Source: Arthrospiribacter ruber (GTDB lineage: Bacteria > Bacteroidota > Bacteroidia > Cytophagales > Cyclobacteriaceae). From it: a stretch of DNA of 64,000 bases. The DNA lies in assembly GCF_019343195.1 (NCBI RefSeq), contig NZ_RPHB01000008.1, positions 62,001 to 126,000 of the forward strand. Direction: 5' to 3'. A program made the position numbers and the translations under genes. Below are positions 18,124 through 26,525 of this stretch, piece by piece (within the stretch, counting starts at the first letter, position 1; the number at the start of each line of letters is the position of its first letter). The notes beneath the pieces are model-generated. The model made no database searches. It was given only the letters and a program-made list of their open reading frames with translations, and was not told the DNA's origin.

Positions 18124-19239
18124 TTAAGCTTTGAACAAAGTATCGTACACCTCATTTTCAGGAGTCAGTTCAGGTGAGATTTCCATCCCGTCTTTGACTT
18201 GCTGAATCCCTTCATAGATGATCCTGTCTCCTTCCTCAAAACCTTCCGAAATGTAGAATAGACCAAATCGCTGCAAAGGCTTGAAACTTCTGACCCTTAC
18301 TTTATTTTCCTTATCTACCAAGTACACATAGCTGTAATCCTGGATTTCAAAAGTTGCTTTTTGTGGAATGAGAAATATACCTTCCAACTTATCCTCCATC
18401 TGCACTTTTCCACTTGCACCATGCTTGATCAATTGATCAGGGTTTGGAAACCTAACCCTCAAAGCAATTGAACCGGTTCCTCTTTCAAAATCTGCTTCCA
18501 TGGTCTCAAAAACACCTTTGTGAGGGTAAACTTCTCCATCCGACAGGATCAAAGAGATTTCTTCACTGATAGAATCAGTACCAACCTTATCTCTCATGTA
18601 TTGCAGGTACTCATTTTCATTGATCTTGTAATAAGCAAACACTTCTGAGATATCGGTAATGTTGGTTAATAAATCACCAGCAGTAACCAAACTTCCGGTC
18701 TTAAACGGAATCCTATCCACAATCCCGTCAAATGGTGCCTTAATAGTAGTATAGGAAAGGCCGGTTCTGGCATTTTTCAGCATGGATTCAGCTTCGGCTA
18801 TAGCTGCCTCAGCCACTGCTTTTCGGGATTTTGCCAATTCCAATTCAGAGCTTGAGATGATGTTTTTTTCCACCAATACCCTAAGTCTGTCAACCTCCAG
18901 TTGTGCTCCCTTGGCTTCTGCTTTTGCCTGCAGCAATTTGGCATTTGCTGAGTTGACTATCTCATTAAATTCATTTGAGCTGAGTTGGAAAAGGTTTTGT
19001 CCTTTTCGGACAAATTGGCCCTCATCCACATAAATTCTATCGACAAAGCCTTCTACTTTGGCCCTGACTTCTACAAATTGGACTGCCTGAATATCACATA
19101 CATAAGTTTTGGGGACATTGACTTCCATTGGTTTAAGCTCCAAGATGGGAACTAATACAGGTTGAGTGTTTTGGTTTTTGCCGGTTCCGCTACTGCAAGA
19201 AAAAAGAGTAGACAATAAGACATATAATAATATGTTCAT
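18124..19239 (-). CDS. RND efflux periplasmic adaptor (membrane fusion lipoprotein)
   Basis: Adaptor that links the inner-membrane pump to the outer-membrane channel. I chose the ATG at 19239 because it gives a clean lipoprotein signal, MNILLYVLLSTLFSC, with the lipidated Cys at residue 15; an upstream in-frame ATG at 19299 would add 20 residues before it. The order is lipoyl-like half (VEGFVDRIYVDEGQFVRKGQ), coiled-coil hairpin with Ala/Glu-rich repeats, second lipoyl half (TTIKAPFDGIVDRI), then beta-barrel and membrane-proximal parts. It belongs to the HlyD/AcrA family and leads the three-gene operon. Confidence 0.92.
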   Translation of the reverse strand: MNILLYVLLSTLFSCSSGTGKNQNTQPVLVPILELKPMEVNVPKTYVCDIQAVQFVEVRAKVEGFVDRIYVDEGQFVRKGQNLFQLSSNEFNEIVNSANAKLLQAKAEAKGAQLEVDRLRVLVEKNIISSSELELAKSRKAVAEAAIAEAESMLKNARTGLSYTTIKAPFDGIVDRIPFKTGSLVTAGDLLTNITDISEVFAYYKINENEYLQYMRDKVGTDSISEEISLILSDGEVYPHKGVFETMEADFERGTGSIALRVRFPNPDQLIKHGASGKVQMEDKLEGIFLIPQKATFEIQDYSYVYLVDKENKVRVRSFKPLQRFGLFYISEGFEEGDRIIYEGIQQVKDGMEISPELTPENEVYDTLFKA

Positions 19240-19373
19240 CGTAAAAGCCAAGACAGGGTAAAGCCTATCAAAGCTCACTTTGAAATAATAATTGTTCATA
19301 AATAAGAGATTTAGATACCTTTTGAAGAAAGGCTACTTTGGGTTTTAAAGAGTCTTATGATTAAAAAGAGCAC

Positions 19374-19739
19374 TCAGGGTGCGTTCATACTGATAGACTT
19401 CCCTACCAGAATCTCTAAACTGGAAAATAATTCTACGGGTATGTATGAAAGAATTTGAGATGGTTTGATCTCAAGTCTCGTGATACTTAGAAAAAAATCA
19501 TAAATCCTGAATAATTCAATCCGTTGAAATTTAGAAGCAGCTGTGGTGGATGGTCTGGAGATAGATGTGGGAAAATCCACATAATCAAAATCAGCCTCAT
19601 CAAAAAAATGACCTTGGTACTCTATTTTATCTTCAACCTCAAAACCGTCAAAAACAGCTAAAACCACGAAAAACAAAGACAGCAAACAGGCTAAAAACCT
19701 GAATTGTCTGGAAAATGCATATCGTAGTTTTTGAATCAT
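19374..19739 (-). CDS. Small protein with one membrane segment, unknown function
   Basis: A 121-residue frame, 135 bases before the chosen adaptor start and in the same direction. The N-terminal part is basic (IQKLRYAFSRQFRFL) and is followed by one hydrophobic segment (ACLLSLFFVVLAVF), then an acidic stretch (DGFEVEDKIEYQGHFFDEADFDYVDF). No family was recognised. Its placement at the head of the efflux operon and a plausible membrane topology support a real gene, but no homology is visible to me. It is divergent from fmt with about 117 bases between start codons. Confidence 0.5.
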   Translation of the reverse strand: MIQKLRYAFSRQFRFLACLLSLFFVVLAVFDGFEVEDKIEYQGHFFDEADFDYVDFPTSISRPSTTAASKFQRIELFRIYDFFLSITRLEIKPSQILSYIPVELFSSLEILVGKSISMNAP

Positions 19740-19856
19740 CGCACAAAATTAACTTTTTTCTCGATATTCAACATGCAGCTCAAAAAGATTGCCAATTATG
19801 TAAGATTACCTTGTCAGCAATTCTTTCAACTGAATAAGATTTCAGACATTTGTATC

Positions 19857-20792
19857 ATGAATAAAAAAGAATTACGCATTGTTTACATGGGTACCCCGGA
19901 ATTTGCGGTGCCTTCTTTGGAGATTTTGGTAGAAAATGGCTGGAATGTGGTAGCTGTGATCACAGCTCCTGACAGACCAAAGGGAAGAGGTCAAAAAATG
20001 ATCCCTTCACCTGTCAAAGAAGCTGCATTGAAGCATCAAATTCCGGTGTTGCAGCCAAACAACCTTAAATCTCCGGAATTTTTAGAAGAACTGAAATCTT
20101 ACCGCGCGGACATTCAAGTGGTAGTTGCGTTCAGAATGCTCCCGGAAGCAGTCTGGAACATGCCTCCACAAGGGACCTTCAACCTGCACGCTTCCCTCCT
20201 TCCAGATTACAGAGGAGCAGCTCCGATCAATTGGGCTATTATCAACGGAGAAAAAGAAACAGGAGTAACCACCTTTTTCCTCAAGCATGAAATAGATACG
20301 GGAAGTATAATCTTTCAGGAAAAAGAACCCATTCATCCGGAGGATAACGTAGGATCACTTTACGAAAGGCTAATGCTAAAAGGGTCAGGATTGGTTCTGA
20401 AAACTATAGAAGCGGTAGCTGAAGATAATATAAGCCCTAAACCTCAGGATGAAAGCAAGTTTCACCACCATGCCCCAAAGATATTCAAAGAAACCTGTGA
20501 AATCGACTGGAATCAATCAGCTGCTGACATTCACAATCTGGTAAGAGGCCTGTCACCATACCCTGCAGCATGGACTACTTTGGACGGTAAAAACTGCAAA
20601 ATTTTTAAGACGGAAGTTTTAGAAACCCAATCCTCCGATATTCAAGTAGGCACTTTCAAAACTGATGGCAAAAAATATTTGAAATTCCAGACCTCCTCAG
20701 GTCAGCTGGGTATTTTGGAGTTGCAGTTGGAAGGAAAAAAAAGAATGCCGATCGAAGATTTTCTAAGAGGGTATCAACCTCAAGGGAGGTAA
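19857..20792 (+). CDS. fmt: Methionyl-tRNA formyltransferase
   Basis: Formylates Met-tRNAi using 10-formyltetrahydrofolate for translation initiation. It is 311 residues from the ATG at 19857; this start puts LRIVYMGTPEFAVPSLE at the N-terminus as usual, and the upstream in-frame ATG at 19731 would add an unrelated 42 residues. The folate-binding and catalytic region shows the HASLLPDYRGAAPINWAI motif, and Asp in HEIDTGSI. The C-terminal OB-like domain is present (VRGLSPYPAAWTTL). Length is normal for the family. Confidence 0.96.
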   Translation: MNKKELRIVYMGTPEFAVPSLEILVENGWNVVAVITAPDRPKGRGQKMIPSPVKEAALKHQIPVLQPNNLKSPEFLEELKSYRADIQVVVAFRMLPEAVWNMPPQGTFNLHASLLPDYRGAAPINWAIINGEKETGVTTFFLKHEIDTGSIIFQEKEPIHPEDNVGSLYERLMLKGSGLVLKTIEAVAEDNISPKPQDESKFHHHAPKIFKETCEIDWNQSAADIHNLVRGLSPYPAAWTTLDGKNCKIFKTEVLETQSSDIQVGTFKTDGKKYLKFQTSSGQLGILELQLEGKKRMPIEDFLRGYQPQGR

Positions 20793-20812
20793 ACCCGGTC
20801 ACAAATAGTTGA

Positions 20813-20843
20813 GCATCCTGGATATATTATTTTTTCAGGATGC
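20813..20843 (+). terminator. Possible stem-loop terminator after fmt
   Basis: GCATCCTG pairs with CAGGATGC around a 15-base AT-rich loop, about 20 bases after the fmt stop. The downstream T run is weak (TTTG), so termination is uncertain. Confidence 0.35.
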
Positions 20844-20997
20844 CTTTGATTCCCATTTATACTATCTCTCATTCAAGTTGTACTTTTACTCATCAAAAAC
20901 ATTGACTTAATCACTGCTGAAAAAGCTTAACAAATTAGAATTGGCCAATACATCTTATTTTTCATAACTTGTTAAGAAAAATAAAATTCAGGAACTT

Positions 20998-21924
20998 ATG
21001 AGAAATTTAAGCACACTATTATTGGCTATTTTTCTGGCAACTCCGTTTTTTGCCGAAGCCCAAATAATGAACCGCCTGAGGAATGCTGCCGAGCGCGGGG
21101 TCTCCAGAGCAGTGGAAAAAACCGTGGAAAATGAAGCTGAGAAGTTGGCTCAAAGACAACTTCAAAAAGCTTTTGCCGGGCTCTATGGCGAAGATGGAAT
21201 GCCTGGAGTTGATTGGGATAAGTTGCTAAGTGGTATTTCCTCTGACGTAGAAGTGGCTGACCAATATGTATTCACAGGATATACTCTTCTGGAGATCACA
21301 GGAAAAGACGGCAAAGGCAAAGAAATAGAACCTATGAACATGACCGCATTCTTATCCGAGGACGTACAGGTGATGGGAATGGAAGTCGATATGGATCAGG
21401 GAAAGAAGAAAAAGGAAGAAGGCAAAGCCATCATGATTTATGATTTTTCCCGTAATGCTTCCATCATTCTGATGGAAAGTGAAGGAGAAAAGCAAAGGAT
21501 GGCTTATGGTATTGATTTAGTCAAAATGGCTGAAGCCGTGGAAGTGGAAGATGTTGAGGAAGAGGATTTTCAGCTTAAGAAAACAGGAAATACCAAAACA
21601 ATCAGCGGATACAGTTGTGAGGAATATGTGTATGATTCTGAAGAAGGTACTGGCAGCTATTGGATTACCAAGCAAGCTATTCAAGGCAAAAACACCTTTT
21701 GGGGGTCTGAAAACCCTCTTTTGACCTCAAAAATGAAAAATAGTAATTCGGCGCACTTCAAAGATCTGCCCCAAGGAAATCTCCTGGAAATGAACTATGT
21801 CAGCAAGCTGGATAAAAGTGTAATGGACATGAAAGTGATAGAAATCAACGATAACAAAAAGCAGGTTTTCAATATGAATGATTACCCGAGCATATTTGCA
21901 GGAATGCAGGCTGAGGGAAAATGA
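20998..21924 (+). CDS. Secreted DUF4412-like protein
   Basis: A 308-residue protein with a signal peptide (STLLLAIFLATPFFAEA then Q). After a charged helical region (AAERGVSRAVEKTVENEAEK) comes a beta-rich domain with MAYGIDL, KTISGYSCEEYVYDSEEGTGSYWITK and NPLLTSKMK, the pattern of the DUF4412 family common in Bacteroidota. These proteins are exported, but their biochemical role is not known. The gene stands alone between fmt and folA. Confidence 0.75.
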   Translation: MRNLSTLLLAIFLATPFFAEAQIMNRLRNAAERGVSRAVEKTVENEAEKLAQRQLQKAFAGLYGEDGMPGVDWDKLLSGISSDVEVADQYVFTGYTLLEITGKDGKGKEIEPMNMTAFLSEDVQVMGMEVDMDQGKKKKEEGKAIMIYDFSRNASIILMESEGEKQRMAYGIDLVKMAEAVEVEDVEEEDFQLKKTGNTKTISGYSCEEYVYDSEEGTGSYWITKQAIQGKNTFWGSENPLLTSKMKNSNSAHFKDLPQGNLLEMNYVSKLDKSVMDMKVIEINDNKKQVFNMNDYPSIFAGMQAEGK

Positions 21925-22165
21925 TATTTGTCAATTGAAAAAAGTCAAATCATGGAGCCAGACATTTAAAAGTCTTTTTTATTTACATGATTATACGCCT
22001 CTTTACCAGTAAACTCAAATTCTGATATAAATGTGGGTTTCAAAACAATATCTGCAAGTATCTAATATCAATTAAAATAGATTTGAGCTGAAATTCCAAG
22101 CTTATTTTAATCAATTGCGAAGTTCCGTATATTCATATTTATTTATAAATTCTTCACATGATACT

Positions 22166-22207
22166 AAGATCCCAAAGTGAAAAAATCTCGCTTTGGGATC
22201 TTTTTTT
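22166..22207 (+). terminator. Strong rho-independent terminator upstream of folA
   Basis: A 12-bp perfect stem, AAGATCCCAAAG / CTTTGGGATCTT, with a 13-base loop and a T7 run. It lies about 240 bases after the DUF4412 gene and about 65 bases before folA. The rest of the gap 21925-22274 is AT-rich and holds no supportable gene. Confidence 0.88.
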
Positions 22208-22274
22208 GATTAAAATTGATTTGATTGCTTTATTTAAAAAAGAAAGTATATAAACACCTTAAACCTGAATCCCC

Positions 22275-22775
22275 TTGAAAATCTCAATCATAGTCGCCAA
22301 AGCCAAAAACAATGTCATTGGCAAAGACAACCAACTTATATGGAAGCTTTCTTCAGATCTGAAGTTTTTCAAGCAAATCACCTCCGGTCACCATATTATC
22401 ATGGGCAGAAAAACCTATGAATCTGTAGGCAAACCGCTGCCCAACAGAACCTCATTGGTCATCACAAGAAATCAGGACTTCACCTTACCAGAAGGACACC
22501 ATGTATTTCATTCTCTTCAGGATGCTATCAAATACTGTATTGGAAAGCACTTGGATCAGGTTTTTATCATTGGAGGGGCTGAAATTTACAATCAGGCCAT
22601 GGATATGGCAGACGAACTTTTGGTGACTGAAGTGGATGCTGCCCCTGATGGAGATGTATATTTTCCTGAAATCAAAAAAGAAGACTGGAAAAAAACATCC
22701 TCAGAGAAGCATAAGCGGGATGAAAAAAATGAATACAATTTTGAGTTTGTAACCTACAAGAAAATCAGGCCATGA
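22275..22775 (+). CDS. folA: Dihydrofolate reductase
   Basis: Reduces dihydrofolate to tetrahydrofolate with NADPH. It is 166 residues from a TTG start at 22275; this start gives the standard N-terminus KISIIVAKAKNNVIGKDNQLIW. Conserved segments are WKLSSDLKFFKQITSGH, IIMGRKTYESVGKPLPNRT (NADPH binding) and VFIIGGAEIYNQAM. The Trp in LIWKL and the Asp in SSDLKFF fit the active site. Its stop overlaps the start of the next gene (ATGA), so the two share a transcript. Confidence 0.95.
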   Translation: MKISIIVAKAKNNVIGKDNQLIWKLSSDLKFFKQITSGHHIIMGRKTYESVGKPLPNRTSLVITRNQDFTLPEGHHVFHSLQDAIKYCIGKHLDQVFIIGGAEIYNQAMDMADELLVTEVDAAPDGDVYFPEIKKEDWKKTSSEKHKRDEKNEYNFEFVTYKKIRP

Positions 22776-23557
22776 CAAAGAAAATAGTCTGGATCACAGG
22801 AGCTTCCTCAGGAATAGGAGAAGCCTTAGCGAAAGAATACCTGTTGCATGGCCATATGGTGATTTTGTCTGCGAGAAATCTGGAAAAATTGGAAAGTATT
22901 AAAACCAACTCTAAATGCCCTGAAAATATTTTTGTTTTGCCTCTTGACCTTATTGATATAGACAGTTTTTCCGGCAAAGTCCAAAAAGCCATAAGTGCTT
23001 TTGGCAAAATAGATGTCCTGATCAATAATGGAGGCATAAGTCAAAGGTCTCTGGCAGCTGAAACAGATTTATCTGTAGACCGCAAAATAATGGACGTTAA
23101 CTTTTTTGGCACCATAGCCTTAAGCAAAGAGTTGCTGCCACATTTTATTGGTAACAAATCGGGGCATTTTGGAGTGGTAAGTAGTTTGGTGGGAAAATTC
23201 GGTTCACCGTACCGTTCAGCTTATGCTGCCAGCAAGCATGCCCTGCATGGTTTTTTTGATTCACTTAGGGCGGAGCATTTTAAAGACAATATAGGGGTAA
23301 CCATGATCTGTCCAGGTTTTATTAAAACCAACGTATCCATTAATGCTTTAACAGGCAATGGCAGTCCGCTCAAAGAAATGGATGACGCCCAAGCCAAAGG
23401 AATGCCTGCTGAGGCTTGTGCAAGGCAGATCTACAAAGCCATTGAATCAAGAAAAGAAGAAATTCTCATTGGAGGAAAAGAAAAGTTTGCTGTTTACCTG
23501 AAGAGACTGTTCCCTGCTGTATTTTCAAGGATACTTCGAAAAGCGAAAGTGAGGTAG
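22772..23557 (+). CDS. Short-chain dehydrogenase/reductase
   Basis: A 261-residue classical SDR enzyme. The cofactor site is ITGASSGIGEALA at the N-terminus, and the NNGG motif is near residue 88. The catalytic Ser, Tyr and Lys are seen in VSSLVG and YAASKHAL. The C-terminal region (KEEILIGGKEKFAVYLKRLFP) resembles the DHRS7-like group, which acts on lipids or steroids in animals; the bacterial substrate is unknown. It is translationally coupled to folA through a 4-base overlap. Confidence 0.9.
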   Translation: MTKKIVWITGASSGIGEALAKEYLLHGHMVILSARNLEKLESIKTNSKCPENIFVLPLDLIDIDSFSGKVQKAISAFGKIDVLINNGGISQRSLAAETDLSVDRKIMDVNFFGTIALSKELLPHFIGNKSGHFGVVSSLVGKFGSPYRSAYAASKHALHGFFDSLRAEHFKDNIGVTMICPGFIKTNVSINALTGNGSPLKEMDDAQAKGMPAEACARQIYKAIESRKEEILIGGKEKFAVYLKRLFPAVFSRILRKAKVR

Positions 23558-23572
23558 ATGGTCTTTAAATTG

Positions 23573-23602
23573 GATTTACGATTTACGAAGGACGATTTAC
23601 GA
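23573..23602. repeat. Short direct repeats of ATTTACGA type
   Basis: Three close copies of GATTTACGA (23573-23581 overlapping 23581-23588, and 23594-23602). The following 160 bases are rich in TTTCTCG-type words (for example near 23650, 23715 and 23735) and hold no supportable gene. Confidence 0.6.
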
Positions 23603-23776
23603 GGCTCTTTCTGATTTCAAACTACTTCAAGTCACTTGTTTCAAATTTATTTTCTCGCCTTCGAGGTTTTTTAAATCCTCCGAGGTAAATGTCTCCTTAA
23701 GCTGTCTTTTATTGTTTCTCGCCTCGCGATCCTTGTTTCTCGTATCTCGATTCTAGCATCTAATCTCTCGCTTCTT

Positions 23777-23971
23777 CTACCTACCCACTCCTACAAGCCT
23801 AAAAGGCAACAGAAGCAAATTTTTGACAAAGGAAAATGAAATATCAATGGCAAAGCCCAAAAGCCTGAACGGTAACAACAGCAACCAAACAATTGGATAA
23901 AGTATTAGGGCAAGAACTGCCAATGGCCAGCAAAGAACCGCCAATATCAACCAGAGTAAGAGTGTCAGCAT
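23777..23971 (-). CDS. Small hydrophobic membrane protein
   Basis: A 64-residue protein made almost wholly of membrane segments: LTLLLWLILAVLCWPLAVLA, then LYPIVWLLLLPFRLLGFAI and a final amphipathic FVKNLLLLPFRLVGVG with a repeated LLLLPFRL phrase. Such small proteins are frequent in Bacteroidota, and the absence of charged residues in the segments argues for a real gene. Function unknown. It faces the SDR gene across the repeat-rich gap. Confidence 0.55.
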   Translation of the reverse strand: MLTLLLWLILAVLCWPLAVLALILYPIVWLLLLPFRLLGFAIDISFSFVKNLLLLPFRLVGVGR

Positions 23972-24216
23972 ATTGGATTTTTATTCAGTCAATACAATTT
24001 TGAGACCAGCCATGCCAAATCTGCCCTCAATAAAGGAGAAAGGGATTTTACAAAAAAACTCCTTTGTCCCTTGTCCAAATGCGAAACAGAATATGTTCGA
24101 AACTGAACAATAAAAAGCTTCCTCTTTATACTTTGAAATATTCCCCTTCAGATAAATATTGATTGATAGTCTTGCCTATATTCCTATTTTAGCAATTCAA
24201 TCAAGACACCCAATAT

Positions 24217-26388
24217 ATGCTTAGAAATTGCTTTCAACTGCTGGTATTTTTCTTGTTCTTAGTTCCGGCCATAGCACAGGAAAACCTGGACAGGTGGAAA
24301 TCCCATGCCCAAAACACCGAAATCATCAGAGATGAATATGGTGTCCCCCACATTTATGGCAAAACCGATGCTGATGCAGTGTTTGGTATGATTTACGCCC
24401 AGTGCGAGGATGACTTCAACCGTGTGGAATCCAATTACATATTTGCCTTGGGTAGAAAAGCGGAAGTAGAAGGTATTCAAGAACTCTATGCTGACCTCAG
24501 GATGAAGCTATATATTGATGAGGAAGTACTTAAGCAAGAATACAAGGAATCTCCAGATTGGCTTAAATCCTTGATGGACGCTTGGGCTGACGGGATCAAT
24601 TATTTTCTACATTCCCATCCGGAAATCAAACCTAAGTTACTGACCAAATTCGATCCTTGGATGGCGCTGGCCTTCTCTGAGGGCAGCATAGGCGGAGATA
24701 TTGAAACAATTTCGGTCAATGAGCTCAAAAGTTTCTATGATAAAGACTTCCATGCTGGCTTGGTGTATCAGGAGCGGGATTGGGATGAGGAACCCAGAGG
24801 ATCAAATGGCTTTGCCATAGCTCCAAAACTTTCTCAAACTGGCAATGCCCTTTTATTTATAAATCCTCATACATCCTTCTATTTCAGGCCGGAAGTTCAT
24901 ATGATTTCCGAAGAAGGATTAAATGCTTATGGAGCGGTTACTTGGGGACAGTTTTTTATCTATCAAGGATTCAACGAATACAACGGATGGATGCATACTT
25001 CCAGCAGGGCCGATGCCATTGATCATTTTGCGCTGACTGTTGAAAAAAGAAACGGGAAATACCATTACAAATTTGGAGAGGAATGGAGACCACTTACCGA
25101 AAAGAAAATCCTTACCAAATACAAAGAAGGTGATCAGTTAATCGAAAGAGAATTTACGGCGTTTTATAGCCATCACGGCCCGGTCATTCGCGAAGAAGGT
25201 GGCAAGTGGGTCGCCATCGCCTTGATGGTAGAGAGGCAAAAGGCTCTTACCCAATCCTATACTAGAACAAAAACAAAAACACACGAGGAATTCAAGGCCA
25301 CCATGGACCTAAAGACCAACTCCTCGAACAACACGGTGTATGCCGATAAAGATGGTAACATTGTGTATTACCATGGGAACTTCATTCCGAAAAGAAACCC
25401 GGATTTTGATTGGAGAAATGTGGTGGATGGCTCCAATCCGGAGACTGACTGGCAGGGACTTCATGAAGTGGATGAGATGATCTATATTGAAAATCCTGAG
25501 AACGGTTGGATACAAAATTGTAATTCTACTCCCTTTACCGCGGCAGGTCCATACAGTCCAAAGCGAGAAGATTATCCGGCCTATATGGCTTGGGACCTCG
25601 AAAATGCCCGCGGGATCAATGCTGTAAGGATCATGAAAAACAAGGAAAATTACACCATGGAATCCCTAACCAAAGAGCTTGGCTACGAACCTACCCTGAT
25701 GGCTTTTGATCCACTGATTCCTGCCCTTGTAAAAGCTTATGAAGCTTTACCGGCCAATCACTCCCAAAAGAATTCCCTTTCGGAACCGGTCAAAGTTTTA
25801 AAAGACTGGGATTTGAAAACAGGTGTTTCTTCTGTGGGTACCTCCATCGCTGTTTTTTGGGGAAATCAACTGATGGCAGAAGTTAGAAATATGGACAGGC
25901 CTTGGGATGCATATATTTTTGATTATATCGCTGAAAACATGGAAGGTCCGGCCATGCTTGATGCCTTAGAAAGAGCAGTAGACAAACTTAAGGAGGATTT
26001 TGGTACCTGGAACACGCCTTGGGGAGAAATCAACAGGTTCCAAAGGGTCACCAATGAAATACAGGGGAAATTTTACGATGAGCTGCCAAGCTTACCTATT
26101 GGATATAACTCTTCCCTGTGGGGTTCTTTGGCAGCTTACGGAAGCAGATCGTATCCAAACACCAAAAAGTGGTATGGGAATGTAGGCAACAGTTTTGTGG
26201 CCGTAGTGGAGTTCGGTGATAAAGTTAAGGCAAAGAGTCTGCTTGCCGGAGGGCAAAGCGGAAACCCATTTTCACATCATTTCGTCGATCAGGCAGAGAT
26301 TTATGCTGCCGGAGAATTTAAGGATGTACACTACTATAGGGCAGATGTAGAAACCAATGCCAGAAAGAAATATAGACCTGGTCAGTAA
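24217..26388 (+). CDS. Penicillin acylase family hydrolase (Ntn-hydrolase, secreted)
   Basis: A 723-residue precursor of the penicillin acylase / acyl-homoserine-lactone acylase family. The signal peptide is CFQLLVFFLFLVPAIA then Q. These enzymes self-cleave before a Ser that becomes the N-terminal nucleophile of the beta chain. Here the site is Ser196 in PRGSNGFAIAP. The alpha-chain start EIIRDEYGVPHIYGKTDADA is typical. A later motif, SLWGSLAAYGSRSYPN, and the final GGQSGNPFSHHFVDQ also fit. The likely substrate is an N-acylated amine, but which one cannot be told. The downstream gene is separated by about 140 bases. Confidence 0.92.
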   Translation: MLRNCFQLLVFFLFLVPAIAQENLDRWKSHAQNTEIIRDEYGVPHIYGKTDADAVFGMIYAQCEDDFNRVESNYIFALGRKAEVEGIQELYADLRMKLYIDEEVLKQEYKESPDWLKSLMDAWADGINYFLHSHPEIKPKLLTKFDPWMALAFSEGSIGGDIETISVNELKSFYDKDFHAGLVYQERDWDEEPRGSNGFAIAPKLSQTGNALLFINPHTSFYFRPEVHMISEEGLNAYGAVTWGQFFIYQGFNEYNGWMHTSSRADAIDHFALTVEKRNGKYHYKFGEEWRPLTEKKILTKYKEGDQLIEREFTAFYSHHGPVIREEGGKWVAIALMVERQKALTQSYTRTKTKTHEEFKATMDLKTNSSNNTVYADKDGNIVYYHGNFIPKRNPDFDWRNVVDGSNPETDWQGLHEVDEMIYIENPENGWIQNCNSTPFTAAGPYSPKREDYPAYMAWDLENARGINAVRIMKNKENYTMESLTKELGYEPTLMAFDPLIPALVKAYEALPANHSQKNSLSEPVKVLKDWDLKTGVSSVGTSIAVFWGNQLMAEVRNMDRPWDAYIFDYIAENMEGPAMLDALERAVDKLKEDFGTWNTPWGEINRFQRVTNEIQGKFYDELPSLPIGYNSSLWGSLAAYGSRSYPNTKKWYGNVGNSFVAVVEFGDKVKAKSLLAGGQSGNPFSHHFVDQAEIYAAGEFKDVHYYRADVETNARKKYRPGQ

Positions 26389-26525
26389 ATAATTTTATCA
26401 AACACAAATCAATGGCAGCCAAACGGTTGCCATTTTTGATTTTCCCTGATGATCAAGGGTTTTTCATTTATGATATTTCGCTATTGCATACATTTTTATA
26501 TAAATTGAAAAAAAATCCAATCCAA

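Noticed and set aside
26412-26525. An N-terminal extension of the polytopic membrane protein
   Set aside because: The 38 extra residues do not look like a signal or membrane topogen, and the A-rich sequence before 26526 suits initiation there.
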